A stretch of DNA of 64,000 nt from Hymenobacter jeongseonensis (GCF_015694725.1 NZ_JADQDQ010000014.1:18429-82428); one strand, 5' to 3'; numbered from the stretch's first letter, positions 25,496 through 33,999 are shown. Translations and numbers: made by a program. The notes: generated from the sequence alone by a model not told the origin.

Positions 25496-25753
25496 TTATC
25501 TTGCCTCCACAGCGGTGATTTCGGGCACGGCTTTTTTTACCGTGTCCTCCAGGCCCGCCCGCGTCATGGTCGACATGGGGCAGGCCCCGCACGCGCCTTC
25601 CCATTCCAGTTGAAGGATGCCTTCGGGGGTGATGTTGGCCACCCGCACGTTGCCACCGTCGGTGGCCAGGTAGGGGCGCAGCGTATCCAGCGCGGCCTCA
25701 ATGCGAGGCATGAGCGGATGGTCGAAAACAGGGGCAGTAGTTGGGCTTTCCAC
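25496..25753 (-). CDS. NifU-like Fe-S scaffold domain protein
   Basis: An 85-residue stand-alone NifU C-terminal (Nfu-type) domain that carries and transfers Fe-S clusters in the cytoplasm. ATDGGNVRV and the cluster motif CGACPMSTMT (CxxC near residues 55-58) are clear. The start is GTG at 25753. It begins five bases after the stop of mrp, so the two form an operon, a common bacterial pairing in cluster delivery. Likely clients in this window include MiaB, MtaB and IspG. Confidence 0.95.
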   Translation of the reverse strand: MESPTTAPVFDHPLMPRIEAALDTLRPYLATDGGNVRVANITPEGILQLEWEGACGACPMSTMTRAGLEDTVKKAVPEITAVEAR

Positions 25754-25758
25754 GAGCG

Positions 25759-26862
25759 TTAAGGATTCATTTGCACGACGGCCGTTTTGGGGGCCACGTT
25801 GTTGCGAATACTGACTTGCCGGGCTACGGCTTCGGCCAGGTCGGCAAACAGCCGGCCCACCACCGATTCGGGGTCGAGAACGGCGGGCTGGCCCTGGTCG
25901 CCATTTTCGCGAATGCTTTGCACCAGCGGCAGTTGGCCCAGCAACGGAACATCGTGCTGCGCCGCCAACCGCTGGCCGCCGTTTTCGCCGAAAATGAAGT
26001 ATTTGTTGTTAGGCAGCTCGGCCGGGGTGAACCACGCCATGTTCTCCACTACGCCCAGCACGGGCACGTTGATTTGGGGCTGTCGGAACATCTGCAAGCC
26101 TTTCTGAGCGTCGGCCAGCGCCACTTTTTGCGGCGTGGTCACAATAACGGCACCGGTCACGGGCACGGTTTGCACCAGCGTCAGGTGAATGTCGGAAGTG
26201 CCGGGCGGGAGGTCGAGCAACAGGTAATCCAGCTCGCCCCAATCCACTTCGGTGATAAACTGCTTCAGCGCCGACGAAGCCATGGGGCCGCGCCACACAA
26301 TGGCCGATTCGGCCGGCGCCAGGAAACCAATGCTCATCAGCTTGACGCCGTATTTCTCAATCGGCTGGATGAGGTTTTTGCCATTCGGGCCCTGAAACAC
26401 GTGCGGCGCCTCGTTTTCTACCCCAAACATGGTGGGCATGCTTGGGCCCGAAATGTCGGCATCGACCAAGCCTACTTTGGCACCCGTGGCGGCCAGGGCC
26501 ACCGCCAAGTTGGCCGTGACGGTGCTTTTGCCCACCCCGCCTTTGCCCGAGGCAATGGCAATGATGTTTTTCACTCCAGGGAGCAGGTCGCCGCGGTTGT
26601 TGCGCAGGGTGGTCACGCGCGAGGTCATGGTAATCACCACGTTGGCATCCTTGTCCACCATCGTGTGAATGGCGCGCTCACAGGCATCGTGAATGAGCTG
26701 CTTGAGCGGGCACGCGGGGGTGGTAAGCACCACTGTAAAGGCCACGGTAAGGCCGTCAATCTCAACGTTCTCAATCATGTTGAGCGTCACGAGGTCCTGG
26801 CCCAGGTCGGGCTCCTCCACGTAGCTCAGTGCTTTAAGAACAGCTTCTTTGGTAATGGTCAT
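25759..26862 (-). CDS. mrp: Mrp/ApbC-type Fe-S cluster carrier ATPase
   Basis: A 367-residue P-loop ATPase of the Mrp/NBP35 family. It has an N-terminal MIP18-like domain (residues 1-90, with TTPACPLK) and a ParA/MinD-type domain with deviant Walker A SGKGGVGKSTVT (about 106-117), LVDADISGPSMPT and LLLDLPPGTSDIHL. The central CxxC seen in many Mrp proteins is not obvious after the ATPase core, a point to verify. ATG 26862 was preferred since a TAnnTTTG box covers the alternative upstream start. It is followed by the NifU-like gene after five bases. Confidence 0.95.
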   Translation of the reverse strand: MTITKEAVLKALSYVEEPDLGQDLVTLNMIENVEIDGLTVAFTVVLTTPACPLKQLIHDACERAIHTMVDKDANVVITMTSRVTTLRNNRGDLLPGVKNIIAIASGKGGVGKSTVTANLAVALAATGAKVGLVDADISGPSMPTMFGVENEAPHVFQGPNGKNLIQPIEKYGVKLMSIGFLAPAESAIVWRGPMASSALKQFITEVDWGELDYLLLDLPPGTSDIHLTLVQTVPVTGAVIVTTPQKVALADAQKGLQMFRQPQINVPVLGVVENMAWFTPAELPNNKYFIFGENGGQRLAAQHDVPLLGQLPLVQSIRENGDQGQPAVLDPESVVGRLFADLAEAVARQVSIRNNVAPKTAVVQMNP

Positions 26863-26895
26863 AGGGCAGGGAAAGCGCCGGGAGATGGCGCGGTG

Positions 26896-26903
26896 CAAAG
26901 ATA
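26896..26903 (-). promoter_or_regulatory. putative -7 box of mrp-nifU
   Basis: TATCTTTG on the minus strand, an exact TAnnTTTG match 33 bases before the mrp ATG. Confidence 0.5.
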
Positions 26904-27048
26904 ACCCCAGAAGCGGCGGGCAGGTTCGGCACGTGGTCTATTGCTTTTTAATTAAGTAAGGTGTTCAGTAGCAATAATTCGGCAAATGCTAACCATATTT
27001 ACCAGCCCATTTTTAGCCCTGATTATTTAACGCTTTCATACCTTCTCT

Positions 27049-27357
27049 ATGCCAAACAGCGACCCAACAACGCATGCTAGCACTGTCGAAGTGAGCTGTC
27101 TACCTCACTGCACCGAAGAAGAAGTGGAGCAACTGGTTATTTTTGAGTTGGTAGTGCCGGTGGCGGCCAAAGTGCCGGCGCCCCGCCAGCCCCTGGAAGT
27201 AGCCAAAATGGTGCTGCGTCAGGGCTCCGTCACCAGCACTGTGCCGGGCAAAATCCTGACCCAGCTCCGCGCCAACAATACGGCCCTGGGGGCTGCCTGG
27301 TGCATCACGGCCACCTTGGCCGTGCCGCAGCCACCTCGCCAGCTATCCGGTTTTTAA
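27049..27357 (+). CDS. small hypothetical protein
   Basis: 102 residues, not recognised. The first half is acidic (CTEEEVEQLVIFELVV), the second basic with a short hydrophobic stretch (ALGAAWCITATLAV). There is no signal peptide. Codon use looks like the neighbours, with G/C-ending codons, and the ATG follows an AT-rich 145-base spacer that could hold a promoter (TACCTTCT near 27037 is a weak -7 candidate). It converges on the GH2 gene with 20 bases between stops. It could be a lineage-specific protein; a chance reading frame is not excluded. Confidence 0.5.
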   Translation: MPNSDPTTHASTVEVSCLPHCTEEEVEQLVIFELVVPVAAKVPAPRQPLEVAKMVLRQGSVTSTVPGKILTQLRANNTALGAAWCITATLAVPQPPRQLSGF

Positions 27358-27377
27358 GTCCGTCATCAGCCGTTGGG

Positions 27378-29228
27378 CTACGCCAAATGCTGCATTTGGC
27401 GGGAGGCAAGTAGCCCTTTGGGTACGCTCAGCTCGCCGGTTTGCGGGTCAATCAGGCCGTTGCGTTCGTCCTCAATGTTCGTGGCCTGCGTGTACACGTC
27501 GCCCGCAATGGGCCGGCGGCGTAGCTCTTGTTTGAAGGCCAGGATGCTGTTGGTGCGGGATTCGGCGTCCTGCGGCCCACCGTAGTCCGGGAAGCCAAAG
27601 CCACCCCATTCGCTCACGATGAGCGGAACTTGGCGCCGATAAAAAAACGGGTCGCCTACCACTAGGGGAAAGGCTGCGGTGCCCGTCATTTCGCCTCCTA
27701 CCAAGCGGTCAAGCAGCTCTTTCCACCGTGTGAGGTCGGGGGTGTAGAGGTGGGCGGTGAGCAAGTCGGACTTCAAGCGGCCGGTGTAGGAAATGTGGTG
27801 CCAGCCGTCGTTGTCCACTACCAGAAATTGCGGGTAGGCAATTTGCATGAAGTGGTAGGTGTCCATGATGTATTGGCGGGTTTCGGGATTGGTGGCAATG
27901 TCTTGGGCGCCCCAATCCTCGTTGTAGAGGCTCCAGATGATGATGGAGGGATGGGTTTCGCTGAGCGTTACCAGGCGCAGCAGTTCGGCGCGGTGGTTTT
28001 CACGGCTGCGGGGCGTCGAACTGTGTGGACTCGGCACTTCCACCCACAGCAACAGTCCCAACTCGTCGGCCAGGTTATAGATGCGCGGGTCGATGCCGGC
28101 AATGTGCACCCGCACGAGGTTGCAGCCCAACTCTTTCATGGCGTGCATGTGGCGCTGCATCTCTTCGAAGGTGGCCTGCCCGGGCTGGTACAGAATGCCG
28201 TCGAGGTAGGTGGCTTCGTTATTGAGGTACACGTAGCGGCCGCGGGCCTCAATTTTACGCAAGCCAAACAGGGTTTCGATTTGGGCGGCGTATCCTTGGC
28301 TGTCGATGAGCTGGGCCACCAGCCGGTAGCGGTGCGGGGCTTCCGGCGACCATAACTCCGCCCCGGGCACTTCCAACACCAGCCGCTGCTGCCACTGCCC
28401 CGGCTCGAGGTGCAGCGGGAAGTCCGAGGACGCCAGCGGAGAGGTCCGATTGGTGGTGTGCGGGTCAAAAATCTGGAGGCGAATGGTGTAATCCCCGGCA
28501 TCGTGAATACGCAGCGTCATATTGAAACGCACCAGCTGGTCTTCGACGATGCTGACTACGCCCACCCGCGACCGCAGCCGGTTGCGTTCCACTACTTCCA
28601 GCCACACGCTGCGCACGGCCCCGGTATAAGTTTGGTACCAGATGCCCCCGCGCTTGTACACGTGAGATTCCTGCTTGCCGCGCGGCGTCTCGGCGTCCAT
28701 GTTGTCGGCAATGCGCACCGTGAGGCGGTTCACGGCTTGCAGGTTGTCCTCGCTCAGCTCATAGGTAAAGGACGTGTACTCGCCGTAGTGAATTTCTTCT
28801 CCCTCAATGGTTTTCAGTGGCTTGCCGTTGAGCCACACGCGGGTTTCGTAGCCGCAGGCCCCAAAGGTGAGCTGGAGCATGGACTGTGACTGGGGCTCCG
28901 CCACTTCGGGCAGGTTGAATTCGCGCTCGTACCACACCACTACCTGGTCGTGCCACTTGCTCACCCCTTGGTGCCCCCGCGCGTGGGCCAGGTGCTCTTC
29001 TACCGAGCCGGGCCACTGGGCCGTGTGCTCATAAGCATGGCCCTGCGCCCAGTTTTCGGCTAAGCCCACATCGGCATCGTCGTGGGCAAAGTGCCATTGG
29101 CCATCGAGTAGCTCGTGGTTGTTCATGCGCAGCACAGCCCGGGGCAGGGGATTGGCCACTTCTGTCGTGAGCGCCTGCTCGGGGTGGCTGAAAGAGAGCG
29201 AATAGTTCGAAGAATTCAGGTCGTCCAT
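27378..29228 (-). CDS. glycoside hydrolase family 2 (beta-galactosidase/glucuronidase-like)
   Basis: A 616-residue GH2 enzyme with the usual order: jelly-roll sugar-binding domain (about 20-200, with GVSKWHDQVVVWYEREF), immunoglobulin-like domain (about 200-300), then a TIM barrel. The acid/base region is IIWSLYNEDWG (Asn-Glu near 427) and the nucleophile region PLIVSEWGGFG (Glu near 553). No signal peptide is visible, so it may be cytoplasmic or exported by another route. At 616 residues it is closer to beta-glucuronidases than to the 1000-residue LacZ type; substrate not assignable. The last codons lie in a perfect 21-base inverted repeat. Confidence 0.93.
   Translation of the reverse strand: MDDLNSSNYSLSFSHPEQALTTEVANPLPRAVLRMNNHELLDGQWHFAHDDADVGLAENWAQGHAYEHTAQWPGSVEEHLAHARGHQGVSKWHDQVVVWYEREFNLPEVAEPQSQSMLQLTFGACGYETRVWLNGKPLKTIEGEEIHYGEYTSFTYELSEDNLQAVNRLTVRIADNMDAETPRGKQESHVYKRGGIWYQTYTGAVRSVWLEVVERNRLRSRVGVVSIVEDQLVRFNMTLRIHDAGDYTIRLQIFDPHTTNRTSPLASSDFPLHLEPGQWQQRLVLEVPGAELWSPEAPHRYRLVAQLIDSQGYAAQIETLFGLRKIEARGRYVYLNNEATYLDGILYQPGQATFEEMQRHMHAMKELGCNLVRVHIAGIDPRIYNLADELGLLLWVEVPSPHSSTPRSRENHRAELLRLVTLSETHPSIIIWSLYNEDWGAQDIATNPETRQYIMDTYHFMQIAYPQFLVVDNDGWHHISYTGRLKSDLLTAHLYTPDLTRWKELLDRLVGGEMTGTAAFPLVVGDPFFYRRQVPLIVSEWGGFGFPDYGGPQDAESRTNSILAFKQELRRRPIAGDVYTQATNIEDERNGLIDPQTGELSVPKGLLASRQMQHLA
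27381..27401. terminator. stem-loop at the 3' end of the GH2 gene
   Basis: CGCCAAATGC, one base, GCATTTGGCG: a perfect 10-base stem just before the GH2 stop codon on the minus strand and just beyond the stop of the convergent small gene. There is no T-run. It may stall polymerase or protect mRNA ends; the role is inferred from position. Confidence 0.45.
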
Positions 29229-29405
29229 GCGGAGTCGGAAGAAGTTGAGCTACGGCCTTTCAGAGCAAGCCGAATCTAAAACATTGCTAACGGCCTGAAG
29301 CACCAGAATGATGCAATAGAAGCTAAATCCACCTTGCCAAATGTTGTTCAACTACCCACGATGCACCGGTGCCGACACCAAGTAATCTGCTACTCATCTA
29401 CCAGC

Positions 29406-30197
29406 TTATAACTGCACCGCTACTGCTAGCCCCGCCCCACCACCTGCGACATAGGTGGGTACCAACAGCAGCCTCTGCGCCATTTGGCTGGGCAAGGCTT
29501 TGGTCAGGGCCGGATACAGGTGCCACATGGTTTCGGCCGATAAAAAGCCAATGGCCGCGCCCGCCAGCACGTCACTGGCCCAGTGCTTATTGCCCAGCAC
29601 GCGCATAGTGCCCGTGGCCGTGGCCACGGCATAGCCGCTCACGCTCAGCCAAGGGTAGCGCCGGCCGTACTGTTCGTGGAGGAGCGTGGCGGTCAAAAAA
29701 GCCTGTGATGTGTGCGAAGAGGGGAAAGAATTTGGGTCGCCGTTGGGGCGGGCTTGGGCCGTCACTCGTTTCAGGTTGCTCACAACGGTAGCGTCCAGCT
29801 CGCGCGCCAGCAGGTAGGTGAGCGTAAACCCAACGGCGGTGCGTTCGCCGCGGTGCCCGGTGGCCATCAGGGCGTAAGCCACGGCCAGGGGCGCGTGGCG
29901 GGAATAATCATCAAGGCCCCGCGCGTCGAACGACGAAAAAGCTTCTTGCGTCTCTTCCTGGATTTCTTCCCTGGCCTCAAACAAAATAGTGCTGAAACGG
30001 GGGCTGTTGGCCATTGCCGCCAAGCCAAACACCGCCGACGGAATTGCAATACGGAGGGCCGCCTTCCGGAACTGCTGCTTGCGCTGCACGATGGTGAGCG
30101 AGTCGGCGCGTGACAACGGCACGTACACTTGCGCTTGGGCTACCGCGAGGCTGCCAGTCCAACAAGCCAAAACCAGTGAAATCTTTTTCGCAAGCAT
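29406..30197 (-). CDS. PAP2-family phosphatase
   Basis: A 263-residue membrane or periplasmic phosphatase of the PAP2/acid phosphatase superfamily. It shows the three motifs in order: KRVTAQARPN (KxxxxxxRP), FPSSHTS (PSGH-type, with a Ser in place of Gly) and RVLGNKHWASDVLAG (SRxxxxxHxxxD-type). The N-terminus has a signal-like hydrophobic stretch (LVLACWTGSLAVAQAQ). Relatives remove phosphate from phosphatidic acid, undecaprenyl pyrophosphate or lipid A; the choice is open. An ATG three codons upstream (30206) is an equal alternative start. Stand-alone gene. Confidence 0.92.
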   Translation of the reverse strand: MLAKKISLVLACWTGSLAVAQAQVYVPLSRADSLTIVQRKQQFRKAALRIAIPSAVFGLAAMANSPRFSTILFEAREEIQEETQEAFSSFDARGLDDYSRHAPLAVAYALMATGHRGERTAVGFTLTYLLARELDATVVSNLKRVTAQARPNGDPNSFPSSHTSQAFLTATLLHEQYGRRYPWLSVSGYAVATATGTMRVLGNKHWASDVLAGAAIGFLSAETMWHLYPALTKALPSQMAQRLLLVPTYVAGGGAGLAVAVQL

Positions 30198-30301
30198 AAA
30201 CAGCATCAGGCTATTGTGGAGTTGTGGAAGATACGCATTTACTCCCAAACCATAGCCACCAGCTGTGGGCTTCCGGCAAAATGTCCGGCTGCTTCAGGCA
30301 T

Positions 30302-30335
30302 AAAAAAATTCCCGGTTCACCTGAACCGGGATTTT
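30302..30335 (-). terminator. terminator after the 425-residue exported protein gene
   Basis: Stem CCCGGTTCA/TGAACCGGG (30311-30319 and 30322-30330) with a 2-base loop; on the minus strand a T7 run follows. It lies 27 bases after the stop codon. Confidence 0.85.
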
Positions 30336-30361
30336 AAAATAAATGGAAGCGAATGGACGGC

Positions 30362-31639
30362 TTAGGTCTTCTGTTTCTTCTTCTTGGCCGCGGGGAAGAG
30401 AATATTGTTCAATATCAGCCGATAGCCCGGCGAATTGGGGTGCAGGGCCAAATCCGTTGGCTCTTCGCCCACCAAGTGCTGGTAATCTTCCGGGTCGTGG
30501 CCGCCATAAAAGGTCCAAGTGCCTTTGCCAAGGGTACCGTGCACATAGCGCGCCTCGCCGGTTTGCTTGGTGTCGCCCATCACCACCACGTCGGACTTGA
30601 TGAGGCGCTTGCGGAAGGCCGTGGTTTGGCCCATGAAGCCGTGAATGGTCTTTTCGTGGTTCTGGCACAGCATCGTGGGCACCGGGTCGTACTTGGCCGA
30701 GAACGTGAAGAGCGAAAAGTAGTCGTTCTGCTCGCCTAGGCCCCGCTCGTTGGGCTGCATGTCGATGTTGGAGTATTCGTATTGGAACGCGTTGCGCTCC
30801 AACTGGAAGTTTTGGAAAGCCAGGCAGCGGTTGAAATTGAGCTTCGATTGCGCGGCCGGGTCGGCGGGGTCGCCGTCGTACATGCTTTCCACCATGTCGA
30901 TGCCCAAGCCTGCCAGCGCGATGTCGTAGCTGTCGGTAGCCGAGCACATGGCAAACAAAAAGCCACCGCCGGCAATGAATTCCTGCATCTTAACGGCCAC
31001 CGTGCTTTTCATCTGGCTCACTTTGCCAAAGCCGTTGCGCTTGGCGGCCGCTTCGGCATCGCGCACCTGCTGCTGGTACCACGGGTAGTTGCGGTAGGTG
31101 GCGTAAAACTTGCCGTACTGGCCCGTGAAATCCTCGTGGTGCAGGTGCAGCCAGTCGTATTTGGGCAACGTGCCGGCCAGCACTTCGTCGTCATAGAGCT
31201 GGGTGTAGGGGATTTCGGCGTAGGCCAGCACCATGGTCACGGCATCGTCCCAGGGCTGCTTGCCTTTGGGGGTATACACCGCAATTTTGGGCACTTTTTC
31301 CAGCTTCATAACGTCCATGTTAGCATTGGGGTCGGATATTTCCTGCAAAATGCCGGTGTACTGCGCCTCGCTGATAACCTGAAACGTGACGCCGCGCACG
31401 GCCAATTCGTTTTCGGCGCCGGCGCTGGTTTCGAAGGCGAAGGACCCGCCGCGGTAGTTCAACAGCCAATCAACCGGAACGTCGCGCTGGAGCAGCCAAA
31501 AGGCCACGCCGTACGCCTTTAGGGATTCCTTTTGGGTGTCATCCATGGGAATGAACACCTTGTTGGCACGGGCGGTCAGGGGTGCGGCCACCGAGGCCAC
31601 CACCAAGAGCACGAAGTATAGAAAACGCGTTAGCAGCAT
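30362..31639 (-). CDS. exported Bacteroidota protein of unknown function
   Basis: 425 residues with a signal peptide (FVLLVVASVAAPLTARA). Distinctive segments are IPMDDTQKESLKAYG just after the cleavage site, WLLNYRGGSFAF, HLHHEDFTGQYGKF in the middle, GGGFLFAMCSATDSYDIAL with a Cys in a nucleophile-elbow-like setting, and GGHDPEDYQHLVGE near the end. I recall close relatives in Bacteroidota being labelled asparagine synthetase B, but no N-terminal catalytic Cys, glutaminase or ATP-pyrophosphatase motif SGGxDS is present, so that name looks unsupported. The GGxFLxxC-type segment and the final GHxPE would fit a class-I glutamine-amidotransferase-like fold; this is a guess. Lysine-rich C-terminus (KKKKQK). 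Confidence 0.82.
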   Translation of the reverse strand: MLLTRFLYFVLLVVASVAAPLTARANKVFIPMDDTQKESLKAYGVAFWLLQRDVPVDWLLNYRGGSFAFETSAGAENELAVRGVTFQVISEAQYTGILQEISDPNANMDVMKLEKVPKIAVYTPKGKQPWDDAVTMVLAYAEIPYTQLYDDEVLAGTLPKYDWLHLHHEDFTGQYGKFYATYRNYPWYQQQVRDAEAAAKRNGFGKVSQMKSTVAVKMQEFIAGGGFLFAMCSATDSYDIALAGLGIDMVESMYDGDPADPAAQSKLNFNRCLAFQNFQLERNAFQYEYSNIDMQPNERGLGEQNDYFSLFTFSAKYDPVPTMLCQNHEKTIHGFMGQTTAFRKRLIKSDVVVMGDTKQTGEARYVHGTLGKGTWTFYGGHDPEDYQHLVGEEPTDLALHPNSPGYRLILNNILFPAAKKKKQKT

Positions 31640-31716
31640 AATTTTTATCGAAAGAAGCGCATCGAAGCAACGGGGTTGCGGCGTCCGTGGTTCAAGTTAA
31701 GCTTTGGCCGCCGAAC

Positions 31717-31748
31717 TTTGGTCGCATTAGGATGCAACACCATCTTTG
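31717..31748 (+). promoter_or_regulatory. putative promoter of the ABC permease gene
   Basis: TTTG (31717-31720), a 20-base spacer and CATCTTTG (31741-31748): one mismatch to the Bacteroidota TTTG/TAnnTTTG pattern, at the right spacing, 76 bases before the ATG. Confidence 0.45.
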
Positions 31749-31823
31749 CGCTGGCGTGTCATTGGCGCGTTTCCAGCAATTGTCGTTCAACGATTTTCCA
31801 ACCCCCGGTTGGCGCTACTGACC

Positions 31824-33062
31824 ATGAGTCCATTCGAAAACGTTCGCGAAGCTTTCCGCTCCATCCGCGCCAATTTGCTGCGCACCATTCTAACTGCTTT
31901 GATTCTCAGCATTGGCTTGTTTGCACTGGTGGGCATCCTCACGGGCATCGATGCGATGAAGAATTCCCTGTCTGAAACCTTCGCCAGCTTGGGGGCTAAT
32001 TCCTTCGACATTCATGCCAAGGGCTACAACAACCGGGGGCGCCGCGGCGGCCGGCAAGCCAAGCAATACACCCCGGTGAATTACCTGCAAGCCAAGCAGT
32101 ACAAGGAAGCAATGGGCGAAGACGCGCAGGTCGGAGTGTCGGCCTCGATTGCGGGCTCCGCCGAAATGAAGGCGAACGGAATCAAAACCAACCCGAACAT
32201 GCAAGTGGTGGCCGGTGACGAGAACTACCTCAAAATTCAAGGCTACAACCTGGCCAATGGCCGCACCTTTTCCCAGGCTGAGCTGAACAGCGGCGCCAAC
32301 GTGATGATTGTGGGCGAAGAAATCCGTCTCAAGCTTTTCCCCAAGCAAAGCCCGGTAGGAAAAAATGTGTCCGCCTTGGGCCGGCGCTTTCTGATAGTGG
32401 GCCTGCTCGAAAAAAGCGGCAGCAGCATGGGTGGGGGCGGGGCCGACCGACTGGCCCTTATTCCGCTGGTCACCGGCAACCAATTGCCCCGCCAGGGTGC
32501 GCTCACCTACGACATCAAAACGGCCACCGATAAGCAGGGTACCCTGAATTTCCTGATTGGGCAAGCCACGGGCGTGATGCGCGCCGTGCGCCACGACAGG
32601 CTGGGCCAGGAAGACAGTTTCGTGGTGGAAAGCAGTGAGTCGCTGGCTTCTGACCTTGAATCTATTTCGGGGAAAGTGAGGGTCGGCGGCAGCATCATGG
32701 CCTTCATCACGCTGCTGGGCGCCAGCATTGCCCTCATGAACATCATGCTGGTATCGGTGACCGAGCGAACCCGCGAAATCGGCATCCGAAAAGCCCTGGG
32801 CGCCACGGCCGTTCAAATTCGCCAGCAATTCCTCATTGAAGCCATTGTCATCTGCCTTCTGGGGGGCACGCTTGGCATTGTGCTCGGGGTGTTGGGCGGC
32901 AATGGCGTGGCCAAGCTTGTGGGCGCTGGCTCGTTTCTGGTGCCGTGGGTTTGGATGATTGCCGGCTTAGTCATCTGCGTGGGCGTTGGGCTGGCTTCCG
33001 GGTACTACCCGGCCAGCAAAGCCGCCGCCCTGGACCCCATCGATTCGCTGCGCTACGAGTAG
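31824..33062 (+). CDS. MacB/FtsX-type ABC transporter permease
   Basis: A 412-residue permease with four membrane helices: one at residues 20-42 (LRTILTALILSIGLFALVGI), a periplasmic MacB_PCD domain (about 45-260), then three helices at about 285-310, 335-365 and 375-400 forming the FtsX domain with VTERTREIGIRKALGA. Such proteins use ATP hydrolysed by a partner to drive lipoprotein release, antibiotic or peptide export, or cell-wall enzyme control. No ATPase gene is adjacent, so the partner must be elsewhere. ATG 31824 was chosen. The stop codon opens a tandem 20-base duplication. Confidence 0.94.
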   Translation: MSPFENVREAFRSIRANLLRTILTALILSIGLFALVGILTGIDAMKNSLSETFASLGANSFDIHAKGYNNRGRRGGRQAKQYTPVNYLQAKQYKEAMGEDAQVGVSASIAGSAEMKANGIKTNPNMQVVAGDENYLKIQGYNLANGRTFSQAELNSGANVMIVGEEIRLKLFPKQSPVGKNVSALGRRFLIVGLLEKSGSSMGGGGADRLALIPLVTGNQLPRQGALTYDIKTATDKQGTLNFLIGQATGVMRAVRHDRLGQEDSFVVESSESLASDLESISGKVRVGGSIMAFITLLGASIALMNIMLVSVTERTREIGIRKALGATAVQIRQQFLIEAIVICLLGGTLGIVLGVLGGNGVAKLVGAGSFLVPWVWMIAGLVICVGVGLASGYYPASKAAALDPIDSLRYE

Positions 33063-33099
33063 GAGGCAGGAGCTTCTGTTAGGAGGCAGGAGCTTCTGT
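33060..33099. repeat. tandem duplication of 20 bases
   Basis: TAGGAGGCAGGAGCTTCTGT occurs twice head to tail (33060-33079 and 33080-33099). The first copy begins with the TAG stop of the permease gene. Confidence 0.9.
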
Positions 33100-33145
33100 C
33101 CAAATCTTCAACCGGCGTTTGTGCGGGAGATACGCGGCTGCGTTA

Positions 33146-33153
33146 TACATTTG
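33146..33153 (+). promoter_or_regulatory. putative -7 box of the HTH gene
   Basis: TACATTTG matches TAnnTTTG and lies 25 bases before the ATG at 33179. A TTTG at 33118-33121 is 24 bases upstream, slightly beyond the usual spacing. Confidence 0.45.
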
Positions 33154-33178
33154 CCCATTACTCATTTGTGCAAATCTC

Positions 33179-33997
33179 ATGGCAGCCCCGGTTTCCGTAC
33201 CCATAGACCAACGCTTTGCTCAACTCATTCAGCAGTTTGGGCTCACCAAAAACAGCTTTGCGATATCATTGGGCAAGACGGCGAGTGTGGTTCAACACCT
33301 CATCGACGGGCGCAACAAACCCGGGTACGACTTATTGTGCCGCGTATTTGAGGTATACCCAAATGTCTCAAGAGACTGGCTGCTACTTGGTCGCGGGCCG
33401 ATGCTGATAGGCGGCGAAATCGCCGCTAAATCGACTCCTGCATCGTTGCCCACAGCCCCAGTATTGCCGTTGGCTCCCCTCGATTTTGAGGAGATAGAAG
33501 TGCCACCAATTCAACGGCGTACCGGCCCGGGAGTGGCGGGCACCCGGCTCCAGCCCGCTGATATTGCAGCCACCTTGGCATTAGCCGCTGCCGCCAATCA
33601 GCCCGTTCAGACTGCCGTTCCAGTGACAGTTGACGGGGCTGCAATGCCGTCGGGTTCCAACGAGCCGGCTACTGTGCACGCATTCGTTCCACCTGCGGCT
33701 GCAGTCCCGGCGCAGATTGCTGAAATACCAGCGCCGCAAACGCCAACTCCTGCCCAAGCTCCTGCCACCACCGAAGCAGTGCCAACAGCTGCGCGCGAAA
33801 CGCCGGTTGCCAGCCCTCTGCTCACGGCGCCAAGCCCGGCCGCCGGCCCATCGCCCGAAAGCTACCTGACGGCCGCGCTCCACGCCCAGCACCTACAGCA
33901 CCAACTGGCGATGGCCGAAATGCGCAACCAGCACTTACTCGACCAACAGCAGATGCTGCGCGAGATGCTCGCGATGGCCCGCCAGGCAATGGTTTAA
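33179..33997 (+). CDS. helix-turn-helix protein with disordered linker and C-terminal coiled coil
   Basis: 272 residues. The N-terminus (about 8-75) is a lambda-repressor-like HTH: FAQLIQQFGLTKNSFAISLG, then SVVQHLIDGRNKPGYDLLCR and VSRDWLLLGRGPM, a pattern frequent in Bacteroidota regulators. Residues 85-225 are Pro/Ala/Thr-rich and probably disordered. The last 45 residues form an amphipathic helix rich in Gln, His and Met (HLQHQLAMAEMRNQHLLDQQ) likely to be a coiled coil for oligomerisation. DNA targets are unknown. It ends two bases before the stop of the convergent mtaB, with no room for a terminator. Confidence 0.82.
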   Translation: MAAPVSVPIDQRFAQLIQQFGLTKNSFAISLGKTASVVQHLIDGRNKPGYDLLCRVFEVYPNVSRDWLLLGRGPMLIGGEIAAKSTPASLPTAPVLPLAPLDFEEIEVPPIQRRTGPGVAGTRLQPADIAATLALAAAANQPVQTAVPVTVDGAAMPSGSNEPATVHAFVPPAAAVPAQIAEIPAPQTPTPAQAPATTEAVPTAARETPVASPLLTAPSPAAGPSPESYLTAALHAQHLQHQLAMAEMRNQHLLDQQQMLREMLAMARQAMV

Positions 33998-33999
33998 AC

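Noticed and set aside
25741..26904. Open frame of 387 codons opposite mrp
   Set aside because: Shadow of mrp on the other strand; no family resemblance and it spans the mrp-nifU junction.
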